Origin: Batillaria attramentaria
Taxonomy: Eukaryota > Mollusca > Gastropoda > Batillariidae
Reading direction: 5' to 3'
Assembly (NCBI GenBank): GCA_018292915.2
Contig: JACVVK020000154.1
Coordinates: forward strand, 587,501-651,500
DNA: 64,000 nt
Below, one piece after another: positions 1-11,420 of the stretch. Position numbers and translations under genes: made by a program. A model generated the notes under the pieces. That model did not search any database. It had not been told where the DNA came from and was given only the letters and a program-made list of their open reading frames with translations. How positions within the stretch are numbered: the stretch's first letter is position 1; each line of letters begins with the position of its first letter.

Positions 1-1481
1 GTGACTAATTGCTACACGGACTATCAATCAATCCGGTTCATCACCGGACAAAACAGAAGACGTCGATTGGCCACGGTTTCATCTGTCTTGCCGTGCTCTT
101 CTTCAATCCGTTTCAATGGACATTTTCAAATTCGAAAATTCAAGAGGGATAACTGGTACCAGTCCATGTGTTAAGCTATTAATTACCCAGTGACAGTCGA
201 ACACAGTGGGGCCATCTGACGGGGCTCTTGTCACTGACGCAGAAGGGGGTATCACCCTGGAATCGGAAAGAGCGAGGTTTAGAGTAGTGTCCCCTTGTCA
301 CGGGAGCTAACCGGCGAACAACGGCAGTAATGACTTAACGACAGACCTCTTGACCTGTGAGAGGATAATGAAAGAACATGGCCTACGGTTGAGCTGTTTG
401 ATTAGGTTTTTCTTGTAATGGGGTGACCTACCAGAAAAAGCGAATTCCCTCTGGAGAGAGTGGGCGGGCGCTCCGCCTCGTGTGTCCAAAAGTTCAGTCC
501 CTACTCCTTACATCCATCCCCCACCCCTTCCTTAATCCAGCCATTAGTATTGCCCCCCCCCCCACATCACCCTCCCCACGACTCCCCCCCTCCACCCCCA
601 CGCCGCCTCAATGCAAAATTTTCCATCCCAAACCGTCGTTCCATCGCCCTTCTCCGGGAAAAGCAACACCTGAACGCCTCAGATAAAACCGTTTTGTTGT
701 TGTTGCTGTTGTTGTTGTTGTTTTACGATATTCGTTTTATTTTGTTTTGTTTTGGTTTTTGGGTTTGTTGATTTGTTTGTCTTTGTTTTGTTTTGGTTTT
801 TTTGTTGTGGTTGTTTTTTTTGTTTTTTTTTCTTCTTTCTTTTTTTTTCTTTCTTTTTTTCTTTTTTTTTTTTTGGGGGGGGGGGGTGTTGTTGTTGTTG
901 CTGTTTGTTTTGCTCTTGAAATTTATTTCAGTTTAACGACAATTTCGAAATGAAGAAGAAACAAAACAACAAATTGTCCCAAATGCCTATAATTCTGGCC
1001 ACAGCACTTCCACAGGGGTTTATGACTACCACCGACTTCACTGATATAATCTGTGAAAGATTTCAAAATTCTTTTCTCTACCCCGCAGTCACTGGCACGT
1101 TCACTGGGCTGTGTTAGTTACAAAACAACCACCAAAACAACACAAAAAAGTGCAGTGTGTGTGGGGGGGAGGGGGTGATGTGGGGTGGGGGGGGGGGGGG
1201 GGGGGGGGGTGGGGAGAGTGAGAGAAATACAGGAGTGTGTAGAATGCTACGCAATCAGTTCAACCTAAATTATTTTATGAGCAAAGGTCTGTTGACCGTC
1301 GTTGTGGTTACCACTGTCGTCGTCGTGGTTTTTGGGGTGTTTTGGTCGCAGTTGTTATACAGGACATTGTCCCCTTCTCCGAAAATATTACCAGACTCGT
1401 TACGGGAAAGAGCTTAATCAACCATTTAGCAGTAAGGCCGATACTGATTCCCAAACCGGACACCAGAACTGAATTTAAAAG

Positions 1482-1552
<71 letters not shown>

Positions 1553-2946
1553 GTGATGAAACCACTCTGTTTATCATCCTATCATTTCCTCCATTCATAT
1601 GGACACCTCATCCCCCCTCCGCCTCCGCCAACCCCCCTCCGGCCCTCCCCCACCCCTCCCATTCCAAACACCCTTTTTACGCGTCGTATTATGCATTACA
1701 TTAAGGCGGTTATGTTACGAAGGCCAAAGCCAAGAGCATTTTGATTCCTGAGAAATGTATTTGTGATTGGGTCACTGGCCCGCCATGTAAATCACTGCGA
1801 AAGTCGGTGTTTAACAAGCGTTCCCATCAGCCAGTTCGCCCTGCCGGTGTCACGTGCCGCTCACGTGGGCATGCGCGGGTCTCTGGTCCATTCCAAAATG
1901 CTCTCCACTGCGCGAGTTCAGTCAGCGTGGAGTAATAAATGTGGACGATAAACCTGCTGTTTAAATAAACTGAAGAATACATGTTTACGTAACTGTTGCA
2001 AATCAGAAGAAATGCGGTGCAACCGCGCGATAGCTTCTAGTTTTCAGTTTATTTCAGTCTTGGGCTTTTTTTTTAATATATAGGTTTTAGTTACATGATA
2101 ATTATGTTCTTAGCACAGTCTAGCGCAGCCCAGCGGAGATCCCACCCCCTCCAACCCCCCTTCCCCGTTGTGAGTACTCTTTCTCTCTCTCTCTCCTGTA
2201 GTGTTAATTTTTTGTTCAAATTTTAGGATGAATCTGGTCTGCCATTGCAGTAACGTCACACTGTATTTGCATTACTTATAAGCATTACTATAACCTCTGC
2301 TTGTTTGTGCTCATTAATTGTTCTGGTGATAAATCCTTACTGCAATAAACTTGTTTAAACCAACCACGCGATACAGTCAAACCTCTGTAAGCGATGCATC
2401 AGAGCCACAACCATATACCTCTGATTGTGGCATTTTGAAAATATGCCCACTTGAAATTTGCTTGCTCACTTGAAATTTGCTTGCTCGACGAAAAAAACAA
2501 AACAAAAAAACAAACAACTTTTATTTGAATCCTTCCGATTTTTAAGTACAACACATGAAGACGGACACCCAAGGGACAGGCTCAAACTATCCGCCTTATA
2601 TACAGGTGTCCGCTTTACCCAGAATGTCAAGGCAGAAAATCATTATGTCTAACTTGTGACCTTTGAAACTGGTATTTTACATTCAATCGGACGTGTCTAC
2701 CCAGATATGCGTCAGCTGCTGCCGCTCTTAAAGATCCGCCAAAACCCCGTATGTAAAAGGGGCGCGTCTTGAGCATGTTGTGTCGGGATTCTGTTTGGGA
2801 AATAAGCTCTCCACATCAAGTTTTCATGAAAAAAGATTTACTCAACTACAAATCACAGATACATCTACAATTTTGTACAGATTTGTCTTTTTTTCTTTCT
2901 TTCTTTCTTTTGCGTTTACATCACAACCTGACCGGCGAACGGTGAT
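1..2946. other. Intergenic, no gene recognised
   Basis: No convincing coding exon is seen on either strand. The stretch holds T-rich and poly-G low-complexity tracts near 830-890 and 1163-1210, a long CT microsatellite at 1484-1549, and a short CpG-richer patch near 1840-1880 with two CACGTG E-boxes. The patch could belong to a promoter, but no adjacent exon supports that. Confidence 0.6.
1484..1549. repeat. (CT)n microsatellite
   Basis: About 33 uninterrupted CT dinucleotides. The short ORFs here (poly-Leu-Ser or Arg-Glu) are artefacts of the repeat. Confidence 0.95.
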
Positions 2947-2949
2947 AAG

Positions 2950-3121
2950 GGGTGGGAGTGGGTGTTTGGGAGTTTCACGCCCGTTTCCACCAAGCAAGGG
3001 TGATATCAAAGACGGGGCAACGAGAAAAAGGCCAGCACAAATATTTGGCCCCAGCCGGGATTCGAACTCACGACCCGAGCATTGAGAGTCCAACGCTCTA
3101 CCATTCGGCTATCCCAGCTCC
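2950..3121 (-). mobile_element. tRNA-derived SINE, copy 1
   Basis: Read on the minus strand this has a tRNA-like head with an A-box-like stretch and a B-box-like GAGTTCGAATCCC. A body follows that is shared with copies at 4430, 13571, 15062, 21612 and 47617 (GCTGGCTTTTT, GTTGCCCCGTCTTTGATATC) and a tail resembling GGTGGAAAAAGGACGTTAAA. Sharing of the same head, body and tail by six copies shows a family. Pol III promoter activity is inferred from the box motifs only. Confidence 0.8.
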
Positions 3122-3539
3122 GACCGAACGGTGATAAAAAAAAAGGGGGGACATAGTCACAATGAGTTTACAAAGGGATCACTCGAACTCGTCTGGCTGA
3201 AAATTAACACAGAGTCAACAAAAAGGAGAAGGTGTTTGGGGTTGTTTTTTTTGTTTTTTGTTTTTTTATCAGTCACATAGTCTGAACACACATCTGCCCT
3301 TTTGTTCTCTGTAAGTGCCTGTCGGATTTCGGATATAAATGACAATTGTGTGCTTAAAACCCTTCATAAAGCTCGCCACTTCGACGTAAGTTTGTTTTTG
3401 TTCGAAATGAGTTTCAGTCCACGTCATTTTTGGCCCTTGTCAGTGGGGGCGAATTTATCCCGGTATTTTCAGGAAACTTTCGTTCAAGACGATTTTTCAG
3501 TTTCACTATTTTGCTGGCAAAACTCATCGTGTCATCCAT

Positions 3540-3690
3540 TAGCTGCACCCGCTGCATCGCCCGATCTGTCGGCAGACGCAGCGGAAACGGTTTTCTGACC
3601 TGCGCAGAGGAGTGCGTGCGCGTCTCACGTGCTTTACGAGCGCCCCCTGTCGACGCCCCACACATCCGCGAATGATGTACAAAGACAGGG
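3540..3690. promoter_or_regulatory. CpG-rich patch, possible promoter
   Basis: The sequence is locally rich in CpG (GCGTGCGCGTCTCACGTGC and flanking bases), unlike its AT-rich surroundings. There is no adjacent exon, TATA box or recognised gene start. This is a weak call based on composition alone. Confidence 0.15.
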
Positions 3691-3959
3691 TTGGCGAACC
3701 TCCTTAAATCACGGGCCACGGAGCTTGCGGGCACGTTTCAACTGGGGAAGACGATGCTGGAGAAGGTGGTGGCTTCTGGCGGCGGGGTGGTAGCTTGACC
3801 GCTTGGCCAGGTGATGGTCCCGTGACCTCGGTCGGCTAACTGAGTCGGGCTATTACACGGGGGATAAACACGTGACTAGCGCCAGTACTATACTGCCGAC
3901 AAAACGTTCCCGTTTGAGTTCCGCCAGATACGAGTGAATAGGTGGGTGGGTGGGCGGGC

Positions 3960-4325
3960 GATTTTAACTTCCATCTTTGCTGAACCAGCGAATGTTCTGG
4001 AACAGTTTCGCTCGTGAGTGTGCCTGTATGCTCGAAATACTCTATCTTGATGATTAGTACAGCTCTTAATGCGATACAATGTTGTTTAAACTTTACTCGA
4101 GCGGTCCAACATTCCAATTCAACGACTGTTGTTACACCACTGAAGCCGGCGCTCAGTGTTGTCGCCGCGTCATCTGTTGGCTCAGTGCCAGCATTACAGA
4201 CGTGTCCGTCCAGGCGTCTGAGTGGTACGTGTGATGATAGAAACCACGAAAACAGCTCAGAACGACCTGTGAGCATTAAAAAATGGCAGCATCAGCCCCT
4301 TTACGCGTATATGCAAATGTAGGTC
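3960..4325 (+). repeat. Dispersed repeat family A, copy 1
   Basis: This resembles, in inverted orientation, the interval around 49640-50070, and shares its middle part with 13741-13890. Shared landmarks include CTATCTTGATGATTAGTACAG, ACAATGTTGTTTA, a TTCAACGACTGTTGTTACAC-like core and GAAAACAGCTCAGAACGA. No coding potential is seen. It is probably a non-autonomous mobile element or ancient LINE tail. Confidence 0.6.
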
Positions 4326-4429
4326 GTTTATTAACGTTTATCGCTCTTCCTCTTTTGAATTACTAGTCTCGGACGGGTCTTATCAGTCTCGCGAAAACCA
4401 GGCGTCGGGGTCTGTTATCAACGACCTCT

Positions 4430-4575
4430 CCTCGTGTTGTCCAATGGTAGAGCGCTGGACTCTCAATGCTCGTGGGTTCGAATCCTGGCTTGGGCCAACT
4501 ATTTGTGCTGGCTTTTTTCTCGTTGCCCCGTCTTTCATATCACCCTTACTTGGTGGAAAAAGGACTTTAAACTCC
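4430..4575 (+). mobile_element. tRNA-derived SINE, copy 2
   Basis: The tRNA-like head has AATGGTAGAGCGCTGGACTC and a B box GGGTTCGAATCC. The shared body (GTGCTGGCTTTTTTC, CGTTGCCCCGTCTTTCATATC) and tail GGTGGAAAAAGGACTTTAAA follow, and then a C-rich run. Confidence 0.8.
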
Positions 4576-4950
4576 AAAACACCCCCCCCCCTCCCCCGTA
4601 CTCTCGTGTTGTCCACTCTTCATCTTGCTGTGTTGGCTACGTGTTAATTTTGTCTTCATGAGACTGATATCTCGATTTGCAGGAGTCGTCAGGTGGTTAC
4701 ACAGTCAGCTGGCTCGAACTGACTGAAGTCAGTCAAAGATTGCAGGTTCCTGTCTAGACAGTAGTAAAATATAGCTCTACATAATATTACATAACATTCT
4801 GGTAGAAATGTACCCCTGTCAAGGCGTCAGGATGTTCGTGATAAATCGTCAACCTTGGTTTGAAATTTAAAATCAGTTGCATTAGGAAAGGTCAGAAAGA
4901 GAAAATTATTCTGCTGTAGTGCCGTGGGGCCTGTAATACAATTCATGAAG

Positions 4951-4988
<38 letters not shown>

Positions 4989-5134
4989 CAAGAATCAAGA
5001 ATCAAGAAAACATTATTTTCCAACGGTAGAGGTAGTTAACGTGAAACAGTCAATTTTCATACCTGTCGTTGCTATTTCTAGTAGTATCTATCTAAACAGA
5101 AAAATACACACACATATGTAAGAGAGAGAGAGAG

Positions 5135-5165
<31 letters not shown>

Positions 5166-5614
5166 ATTTTCCCCTTTATCTTCCCCTCCCTCCCCTCCCC
5201 CCCCCCCCCCTTCTAACCACCCTCCCAAGCCACGTACCCCCACACCCTTCTTAACCACCGATTTACAACACGAGACCTTCTAAGACAAAGACCTGAGAAA
5301 AATAAATTCGTTTTGCAGTTTCCCCTCTTCAGGCCTTCCCCCCGCCCTTTATAATTTGCTAATCATAGTCTTGCTAGCTGAGACGTGCCGACCCCCAAAC
5401 GTTGGAGCAGACACAGCATCCGCCCTGACGTTTAAAATGATACACTTTGCTTATTGATTAATGAGGCTCCAATAGAGATGCTAAGCCTTCTTCCCCCCTT
5501 CCTCAAACTTTAACATTTGACTGTGCATTTCATTAACCGCGATGTCGGATGACGTCTTTTCCTCTCATTCGTCAAAGTCGGTAACAAATACACCTCCCCG
5601 CCCTTCTCCGGTGC

Positions 5615-5657
<43 letters not shown>

Positions 5658-5929
5658 TAAAACTACCAGTTCTCTCGGCGAAGCTTTCTTTGTTGCGGCC
5701 ATTTATCAATGTGCCTCTCTTTGAACAAAAATACGTGAAGGATTACTTTTTCTTCCTGGAATTGAGATTTTTCATTCCCCCTCTGATGTCGGCGCGTCTC
5801 TATTTTCCGTTTGTCTTTTGCTCAAGCCGGATTCGTGTAATTGGGGAGTGTTGGGCGGAGAGGAGAAATCACATCAATTGTAATCACCCTGCTTGTTACG
5901 CCAGCCGAGCCGAGTCGAGCTCCAGCCTC
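4576..5929. other. Intergenic with three GA microsatellites
   Basis: GA repeats lie at about 4953-4986, 5121-5165 and 5617-5655, and a C-rich tract lies near 5170-5230. No exon or conserved protein segment is recognised. The Arg-Glu ORFs here are repeat artefacts. Confidence 0.6.
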
Positions 5930-6870
5930 GTTCTGAAAGCGAGGCTTGCGATACGAGACGAGACGAGACTTTTTGTTCGTTACGAGGATCGCGGAGAAGT
6001 CCCTTTTACTTCGGTACTGTCTCTGAGAAATTTGATCTGACGGATTTTTGTCCTTGATGTCCTCGTAGAATATATGGTACTTGATCTGGAAGAGACTAGT
6101 TTAGAAAGCGATGCTGGAGAGACGAGATTTTTTTTCGTTACGAGGATTGCGAGGAAGTACTTGTTACTTTGGTACTGCCTCTGAGAAACCGAGAAATCTA
6201 AATCTGATGGATTTTGGTCTTTTAGGTTTTGGCGGAAATTGAGGTTTATTTCTTCAGTCAGTATTTAATCTGGTACGGCTAGTTTGGACAGCGAGGCAGG
6301 CGAGACGGGACGAGACTTTTCTTCGCTACGAGTATTGAGTCTTTTATGTACTGTCTCGTGAAAGTGAGAAATCTATCTTACGAATTTTGGTGTTTGAGGT
6401 ACTCGTAGAAGTTGGTTTACTTTTCCAGTTGGTTGGCTATACTTCATCTGGAAGTGACTAGATTTGAAAGCGAGGCCGACGAGACGAGACGAGACGGGAC
6501 GAGACGAGACCTTTGTTCGTTACGAGGCCGGATTGCGAGCAAGTCCTTGTTATCCTGATACCGTCTCTGAGAAACCGAGAAATATCACTTAACGGATTTT
6601 TGTCTTGGAGGTCCTCGTATAGTAGAGTTTAAAGTTTACTTTTTTCATTTACTATTTAATCTGGAGGGTGAGTGAGTGAGTTTTTAGGGCTTCAAGCCGT
6701 GCAATTAATCTGGAGGATTGTGGGAAAGTTCTTATACTGCCTCTGAAACTGAGAAATATTATCTTTTTGATTTCGGGTCTTTGGGGTCCTGGTAGAAGTT
6801 AGAGCTTGCTTTTTCAGTTAATACTCGATGACAGCGACTACTCTAATCTTTATCTCTCGGTTTCTTCGTA
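5930..6870 (+). repeat. Degenerate tandem array anchored by GAGAC runs
   Basis: Four to five diverged units of about 160-190 bp. Each begins with a variable GAGACGAGACGAGAC block (near 5957, 6118, 6304 and 6480). Then comes a TTCGTTACGAGGAT-like segment, then TACTGTCTCTGAGAAA, then CGGATTTTTGTC, then a GAGG-TCCTCGTAGAA-like segment and TAGTATTTAATCTGGA. The last unit is partial. There is no open frame. It is a decaying local duplication array of unknown origin. Confidence 0.75.
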
Positions 6871-7687
6871 GAAGCAGAGACACAGAAGACATGTTATGTA
6901 TGCCTCTGGTTTAACTAGAACTGGTTTTGTCATATATATATATATATAAGCCCTCGTCGTTTGTGCTGGGTCTTAAACCGCAGAATTTGATGCTTACTTT
7001 TTCAGCTAGTATTTCATCTTCGTCTTCTTCTTAGTCTTCGGCGATCACTTCTTCAGATGAGGATGTCATTTGTCCCCACGTATACAGCGGTCCTCTGGAG
7101 GGCCTTCTGGTCACTACAGCGTTTATCCCTCTTGGGTGTTGGCTCTGGCCATACGGCTTGTCTGGAACCATCCTGCAATCTTGAGCAGTCCTGGAGTAGG
7201 TGCTCTGTATTTCAGTTAGAAGCGACTGGTCTAATCTCTATCTAACGGTTTCTTCGCAGAACTATTGTTAGGAGATGATAAGTTCTTGTTCTCGTAAGTC
7301 ATGGGTCGGAAGCCGTGATTAATCTTGTCTTAGCCGGTGCTGCTTGACTTCTTAGGGCTTTCTACCGGCATTGTGCAGACTCATTTTTATCTGTCAAGGA
7401 AGTACTTTCCCTCGTCTCTTGATACACTTACCCTTTTCCGTGTGTAGGCGCGATCAAGTTTCCACCTTTCTCGTGTCTTAGTTTTGTCTTTGGGAGTCAG
7501 GGACAGAAAACATTCATAATCCGCTAAAGTTAATGATCGGGTTTGAGACTTCCTTGGGCACCGTTCTACATCAGTGATAAAATCTGATTTCGTCACTGTC
7601 GTACTTTTTGGGGGACAATGTGCTTCGTGTTATGCAGTAATTTGGCTCTTCTTCTTCTACTACTACTACTACCCTCGTTAGTGTAGT
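6871..7687. other. Intergenic, no feature recognised
   Basis: Only a short TA repeat near 6938-6949 stands out. No exon, RNA gene or repeat family is recognised. Confidence 0.5.
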
Positions 7688-7845
7688 GGGGGCGGCCGGT
7701 GGTCTAGTGGTTAAGACTTAGTCACCAGTGCGAGAGGTCAGGTTCGAGCCCCACTCGTATGTGGCACCGTTCATTCGGGCCGACCGTCGGGTACTCCGGC
7801 TTCCTCCCCCTCTGCTTTGGAAATGTTCAGCCGACAATTTTTTTT
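7688..7845 (+). mobile_element. tRNA-derived SINE of a second family
   Basis: The tRNA-like head has an A box TGGTCTAGTGGTTAAG and B box GGTTCGAGCCCC. The tail (CCGACCGTCGGGTACTCCGGC) differs from the family at 2950 and ends near a T run at 7838. Related heads occur at 11154 and, inverted, at 50630. There is no clean cloverleaf, so this is not a functional tRNA gene. Confidence 0.65.
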
Positions 7846-7870
7846 TTTTTTTTTAATGCAAATCTTCTTC

Positions 7871-8075
7871 TTCTTCCTTGTTCGCCTCTCGTTAGATGAG
7901 CAGCCCGGTGTCCTCGATGAAGGCTTGCCGTCCGTCGCAGTTCCTCCAGTGTGCCGTATAGCGTGGTTTCCACTACTGTCTTCTTCTTCTTTCCTTGTTC
8001 GCCTCTCGTTAGATGAGCAGCCCGGTGTCCGTCGCGGCTCCTCCAGTGTGCCGTATAGCGTGGTTTCCACTGCTG
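7871..8075 (+). repeat. Tandem duplication, two units of about 100 bp
   Basis: Two adjacent copies share CTTGTTCGCCTCTCGTTAG, ATGAGCAGCCCGGTGTCC and GTGCCGTATAGCGTGG. The first unit has an extra block (TCGATGAAGGCTTGCCG). The following 8080-8310 ends in a tail GGGATAAAGCGCC then ATTATT repeats, typical of a LINE or SINE 3' end in invertebrates. Confidence 0.7.
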
Positions 8076-8299
8076 TCGGTGTTGGCCAGTGCTTCCTCCT
8101 GGATGCTACATGCGTCGTACAATCTTGATGCAAGTCTACAATTCCGAAACTTAAATTGCTGAGTTGGCCCTCCACACCAGGTGATTGTAATTTGTTCATG
8201 TCCAGTGTGTGAGAGAATGCGTGTGATTTACGTGAGCGTGCGTGATGGCGGGTTTAGCTCGCGGTGCTTTGAGCCAGATATTTGGGATAAAGCGCCTAT

Positions 8300-8402
8300 A
8301 TTAATGCGATTATTATTATTATTATTACTACTACTATTAATACTACTACCACTACCACTACCACTACTACTACTACTACTACTGCTACTGCTACTACAGT
8401 CA
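8300..8402. repeat. (ATT)n/(TAC)n simple repeat
   Basis: An ATT repeat passes into TAC/CTA triplets. This simple repeat ends just upstream of the target-site duplication of the LINE at 8427. Confidence 0.85.
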
Positions 8403-8410
8403 GTCTGCAG

Positions 8411-8426
8411 TCAATCTTGACAAAAC
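8411..8426. repeat. Left target-site duplication of the LINE
   Basis: TCAATCTTGACAAAAC is found here and again, identical, at 11125-11140 on the other side of the element. An exact 16-bp pair is the expected footprint of target-primed reverse transcription. Confidence 0.9.
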
Positions 8427-10858
8427 TTGATACAGAAAAGTTACACAGCGAATTGAACCGAGTGGACTGGACAAGTATTGTTTCGTTAGAACCTCTAGAC
8501 GCTGCTGCCGAGGCATTCAGTAATCAGCTAGTGTCAATCACCAAACGCTGTGTACCTACCAAAACTGTGACTATAAACGATTATGATAAACCGTGGATGA
8601 CAGACACAATAAAGAGGCTTATTAAGAAGAAAAACCGAGTCCACAGACAGGCTGTTAGGCTACAATCGGCCTGGTCGTGGGCGTTATTTAGAAAAACCCG
8701 TAATGAACTAACTCAAGCCATTCGACATAGGAGAATAGAATACAACAAGGAATTAGATCTCCGTGTATCTTCTTCAAATAATTTTGGCTCTAAAGATTGG
8801 TGGAAATTAGTTAAAGTATTCATGTCCAGTAAAGGTCTACCGAGGGATGAAATTCCGCCAATAGAAGACAACGGTATAATTTACTATTCTCATGTTGAGA
8901 AGGCGTCAGTATTTAATAATTTCTTTGTTAGCCAGGCTCGGGTGGAAGGCCAAGACGACGACGTACCTACCTTAGTTGAATCTGTGAATTCTGCAGACAA
9001 TATGATTGTGACTATTGACATGGTTAAAGGTATTCTTAAAGGTCTTGATCTGAAAAAAGCTGTGGGTCCCGATTTAGTCCATAATAAAATATTATCTCTT
9101 TCAGCTGACGTTCTCTCAGACTCACTTGTAATTCTGTTTAACCGTTCGTTGACTGAGGGTATTTTTCCTAATATATGGAAACAAGCTAATGTCACTCCAA
9201 TCTTTAAGAAAGGAGAGAAAGAAAGATGCACTAATTATCGTCCAGTATCCTTACTCAGTTGTGTGGGGAAGGTAATGGAAAAATGCGTCCAAAAACATGT
9301 GTATGAATATTTGTCGACTAATAAGCTTCTCAGCACCTCTCAGTCTGGTTTCATTCCCGGTGATTGTACGGTTTATCAGCTGCTCACTATTTATGACGAT
9401 TTCTGTCGGTCTCTTGATAACCAAGCAACAACGCAGGCGATTTTCTTTGACGTATCCAAAGCTTTCGATAAAGTTTGGCATAAAGGGCTCCTTAGTAAAC
9501 TTTCTGCTATTGGCATAAGAGGAAATCTTTTAACTTGGTTTGAAAGTTATCTTTCTGGTCGTACACAAGCTGTCACAATCAAAGGTAGTAAATCTGATTA
9601 CCTCCCCATTCACGCTGGAGTTCCTCAAGGATCTGTTCTAGGTCCCCTGCTTTTTTTAATTTATATTAACGATATTGCCCACGACATAGAGTCAACCATT
9701 AAACTTTTTGCGGACGACACCAGTATGTACTTGCGCTTTCAAAATACAATCCGGAGAACTGAAATTTTAAATTCTGACCTAGACAAGATTAGTCTATGGG
9801 CAACCAGATGGAAAGTGACTTTTAACCCCCAAAAAACTGAGCTTATGACCATTTCTAACAAGAGAGACCCATCTACATTACCACTTGTTTTCGGTAATAC
9901 AGTCTTACTTGACAAGAACTCCCACAAACATTTAGGTGTAATCATTCAGAAGAATTGTAAATGGGATGAGCATATACAGTCAATCATTTCCAAATGTCGA
10001 GTCTTAGTATCCTGTCTACGTTCTTTCAAGCACCGTCTGAGCAGGAAATCTCTCGAGGTAATGTACAAGTCTTTTATTATGCCGCATTTTGACTTCTCAG
10101 ACGTTGTTTGGGATAACTGTCCGGCTCATTTGGCTGAAGATTTAGAAAATTTGCACCTTGAGGCTTTGAGAACCATTATAGGAACTGTTCGAGGTACAAG
10201 CCATAGTAAATTATACACCGAATCAGGTTTTACATCACTTTCAGAAAGACGTTACAGACACAAATTAATCTTGTACTTTAAAATTGTTAATGGGAATGCT
10301 CCTTCTTATCTTTGTCAACGTCTGCCCCCTCTGGTGTCATCAGTGAACCCCTACCATGTACGTAATCCTCTAGAAAGACAGATGCCTCGTTGTCGCACTG
10401 AGTTATATAAATCTTCATTTTTCCCTTCAACAACTGCCGCATGGAATGAGTTGCCGGATCACGTTAAGTTTTCAGATTCACTCAGTTCCTTCAAACGTTT
10501 TTTATCTAGTGCAGATCCCGCAGTACCTTTCTATTATTATTTAGGTGAAAGATTAGTCCAGAGCATTCATTGTAAATTGAGGCTTGAGATGAGTGATCTT
10601 AATGACCATCTCTTTAAGAGACATCTATCTGAAGACCGCTCATGTGCTTGCGGCTACGTTGTTGAAGATCCCGCCCACTTTCTTATGGATTGTCCTCTCT
10701 TTAATAATGCACGTACGCAAACAATATCAACCCTTCCATATAACTACAACATCGACACCCTCTTGAGAGGGAATCTCTGTCTTCCTTTGAATGACAATAT
10801 AAACATTTTTAAAACTGTACAGCACTTTATAGAAGTATCAGGTCGCTTTGACACCTAA
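8417..10858 (+). CDS. LINE reverse transcriptase (5'-truncated ORF2)
   Basis: An 813-codon open frame. The first few codons come from the target-site duplication, so there is no native start. Residues about 1-230 are the linker normally lying between endonuclease and reverse transcriptase. The RT domain spans roughly 250-520, with YRPVSLLS near 273, FFDVSKAFDKVWH near 342, GVPQGSVLGP near 400 and the catalytic FADD near 430. After the thumb (SGR-like turn missing) a C-terminal CACG...HFLMDCP zinc-knuckle-like motif lies near 760. No RNase H or endonuclease domain is seen. It would copy its own RNA at a nicked target, but this truncated copy lacks its endonuclease. It has no frameshift or stop. 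Confidence 0.93.
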   Translation: MTKLDTEKLHSELNRVDWTSIVSLEPLDAAAEAFSNQLVSITKRCVPTKTVTINDYDKPWMTDTIKRLIKKKNRVHRQAVRLQSAWSWALFRKTRNELTQAIRHRRIEYNKELDLRVSSSNNFGSKDWWKLVKVFMSSKGLPRDEIPPIEDNGIIYYSHVEKASVFNNFFVSQARVEGQDDDVPTLVESVNSADNMIVTIDMVKGILKGLDLKKAVGPDLVHNKILSLSADVLSDSLVILFNRSLTEGIFPNIWKQANVTPIFKKGEKERCTNYRPVSLLSCVGKVMEKCVQKHVYEYLSTNKLLSTSQSGFIPGDCTVYQLLTIYDDFCRSLDNQATTQAIFFDVSKAFDKVWHKGLLSKLSAIGIRGNLLTWFESYLSGRTQAVTIKGSKSDYLPIHAGVPQGSVLGPLLFLIYINDIAHDIESTIKLFADDTSMYLRFQNTIRRTEILNSDLDKISLWATRWKVTFNPQKTELMTISNKRDPSTLPLVFGNTVLLDKNSHKHLGVIIQKNCKWDEHIQSIISKCRVLVSCLRSFKHRLSRKSLEVMYKSFIMPHFDFSDVVWDNCPAHLAEDLENLHLEALRTIIGTVRGTSHSKLYTESGFTSLSERRYRHKLILYFKIVNGNAPSYLCQRLPPLVSSVNPYHVRNPLERQMPRCRTELYKSSFFPSTTAAWNELPDHVKFSDSLSSFKRFLSSADPAVPFYYYLGERLVQSIHCKLRLEMSDLNDHLFKRHLSEDRSCACGYVVEDPAHFLMDCPLFNNARTQTISTLPYNYNIDTLLRGNLCLPLNDNINIFKTVQHFIEVSGRFDT

Positions 10859-11124
10859 ATTCCAATTTCCAGTACCAGTCGCCGGCCCGCTGCCGCCGTC
10901 GCAGACGCAATCCCACCGCATTTTTCTTTGTACTGTATCTATTGGTCATTCTTTCTATCCTCTCTCTTCTCTATCTCTTACAGATCTGTCTTATAATACT
11001 CCGCCGCAAATGTTTCTTTGTACTTATGAGCACATTCATAAGTTTTTAACTTGTTGTGCTCGGTATTGTCGAAACTGATTGTGTGAGTGAATTTTCTGTC
11101 CAAAATGAATAAAAACTGTTTAAA
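8427..11124 (+). mobile_element. 5'-truncated non-LTR retrotransposon (Jockey/CR1-like)
   Basis: About 2.7 kb bounded by a perfect 16-bp duplication. It contains one long reverse-transcriptase frame and a 266-bp 3' UTR with AATAAA just before the right duplication. The apurinic endonuclease domain expected upstream in this superfamily is missing, so the copy is 5'-truncated and cannot be autonomous. The intact frame and exact duplication suggest a recent insertion. The clade name is inferred from motif style only. Confidence 0.9.
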
Positions 11125-11140
11125 TCAATCTTGACAAAAC
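11125..11140. repeat. Right target-site duplication of the LINE
   Basis: Identical to 8411-8426. Removing the element and one copy restores a continuous pre-insertion sequence. Confidence 0.9.
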
Positions 11141-11153
11141 ATAAATAAAAGTG

Positions 11154-11420
11154 TGACAGGGGATTTGGTCTAGTGGTTAAGGAATCCGACTTCAGATCCT
11201 GCGCCGCCCGGTTCGATTCCCTGGGTGGATTTTTTCTTTTCCAAATCGAGTCAGACTTGTTTACGGTGGCTGTCCCGCCCTCGTGTACACGCGCACGCAC
11301 AAAATTAATATCAAGTGCGCACGCTAAAAATCCCACGTCCATCTTTCGAAGAAGAGTAGGCTGTGGCCGGTGGCGTGGAAAACAGAAATACTGTCGCACG
11401 CACCAGAGTGAATAGCAGGG
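11154..11420 (+). mobile_element. tRNA-derived SINE
   Basis: The tRNA-like head has GGTCTAGTGGTTAAGGA (A box) and GGTTCGATTCCC (B box). A longer body follows, ending in GCGCACGCTAAAAATCCCACG-like sequence. It lies directly 3' of the LINE insertion site. The head resembles the SINE at 7688. Confidence 0.6.

Noticed and set aside
1308..1598. Arg-Glu or Ser-Leu repeat proteins at CT/GA microsatellites
   Set aside because: Pure dinucleotide-repeat translations, also seen at 4924, 5542, 12444 and 28286.
7690..7765. Functional tRNA gene
   Set aside because: A and B boxes are present, but acceptor and anticodon stems do not pair well and related heads lie on SINE bodies.
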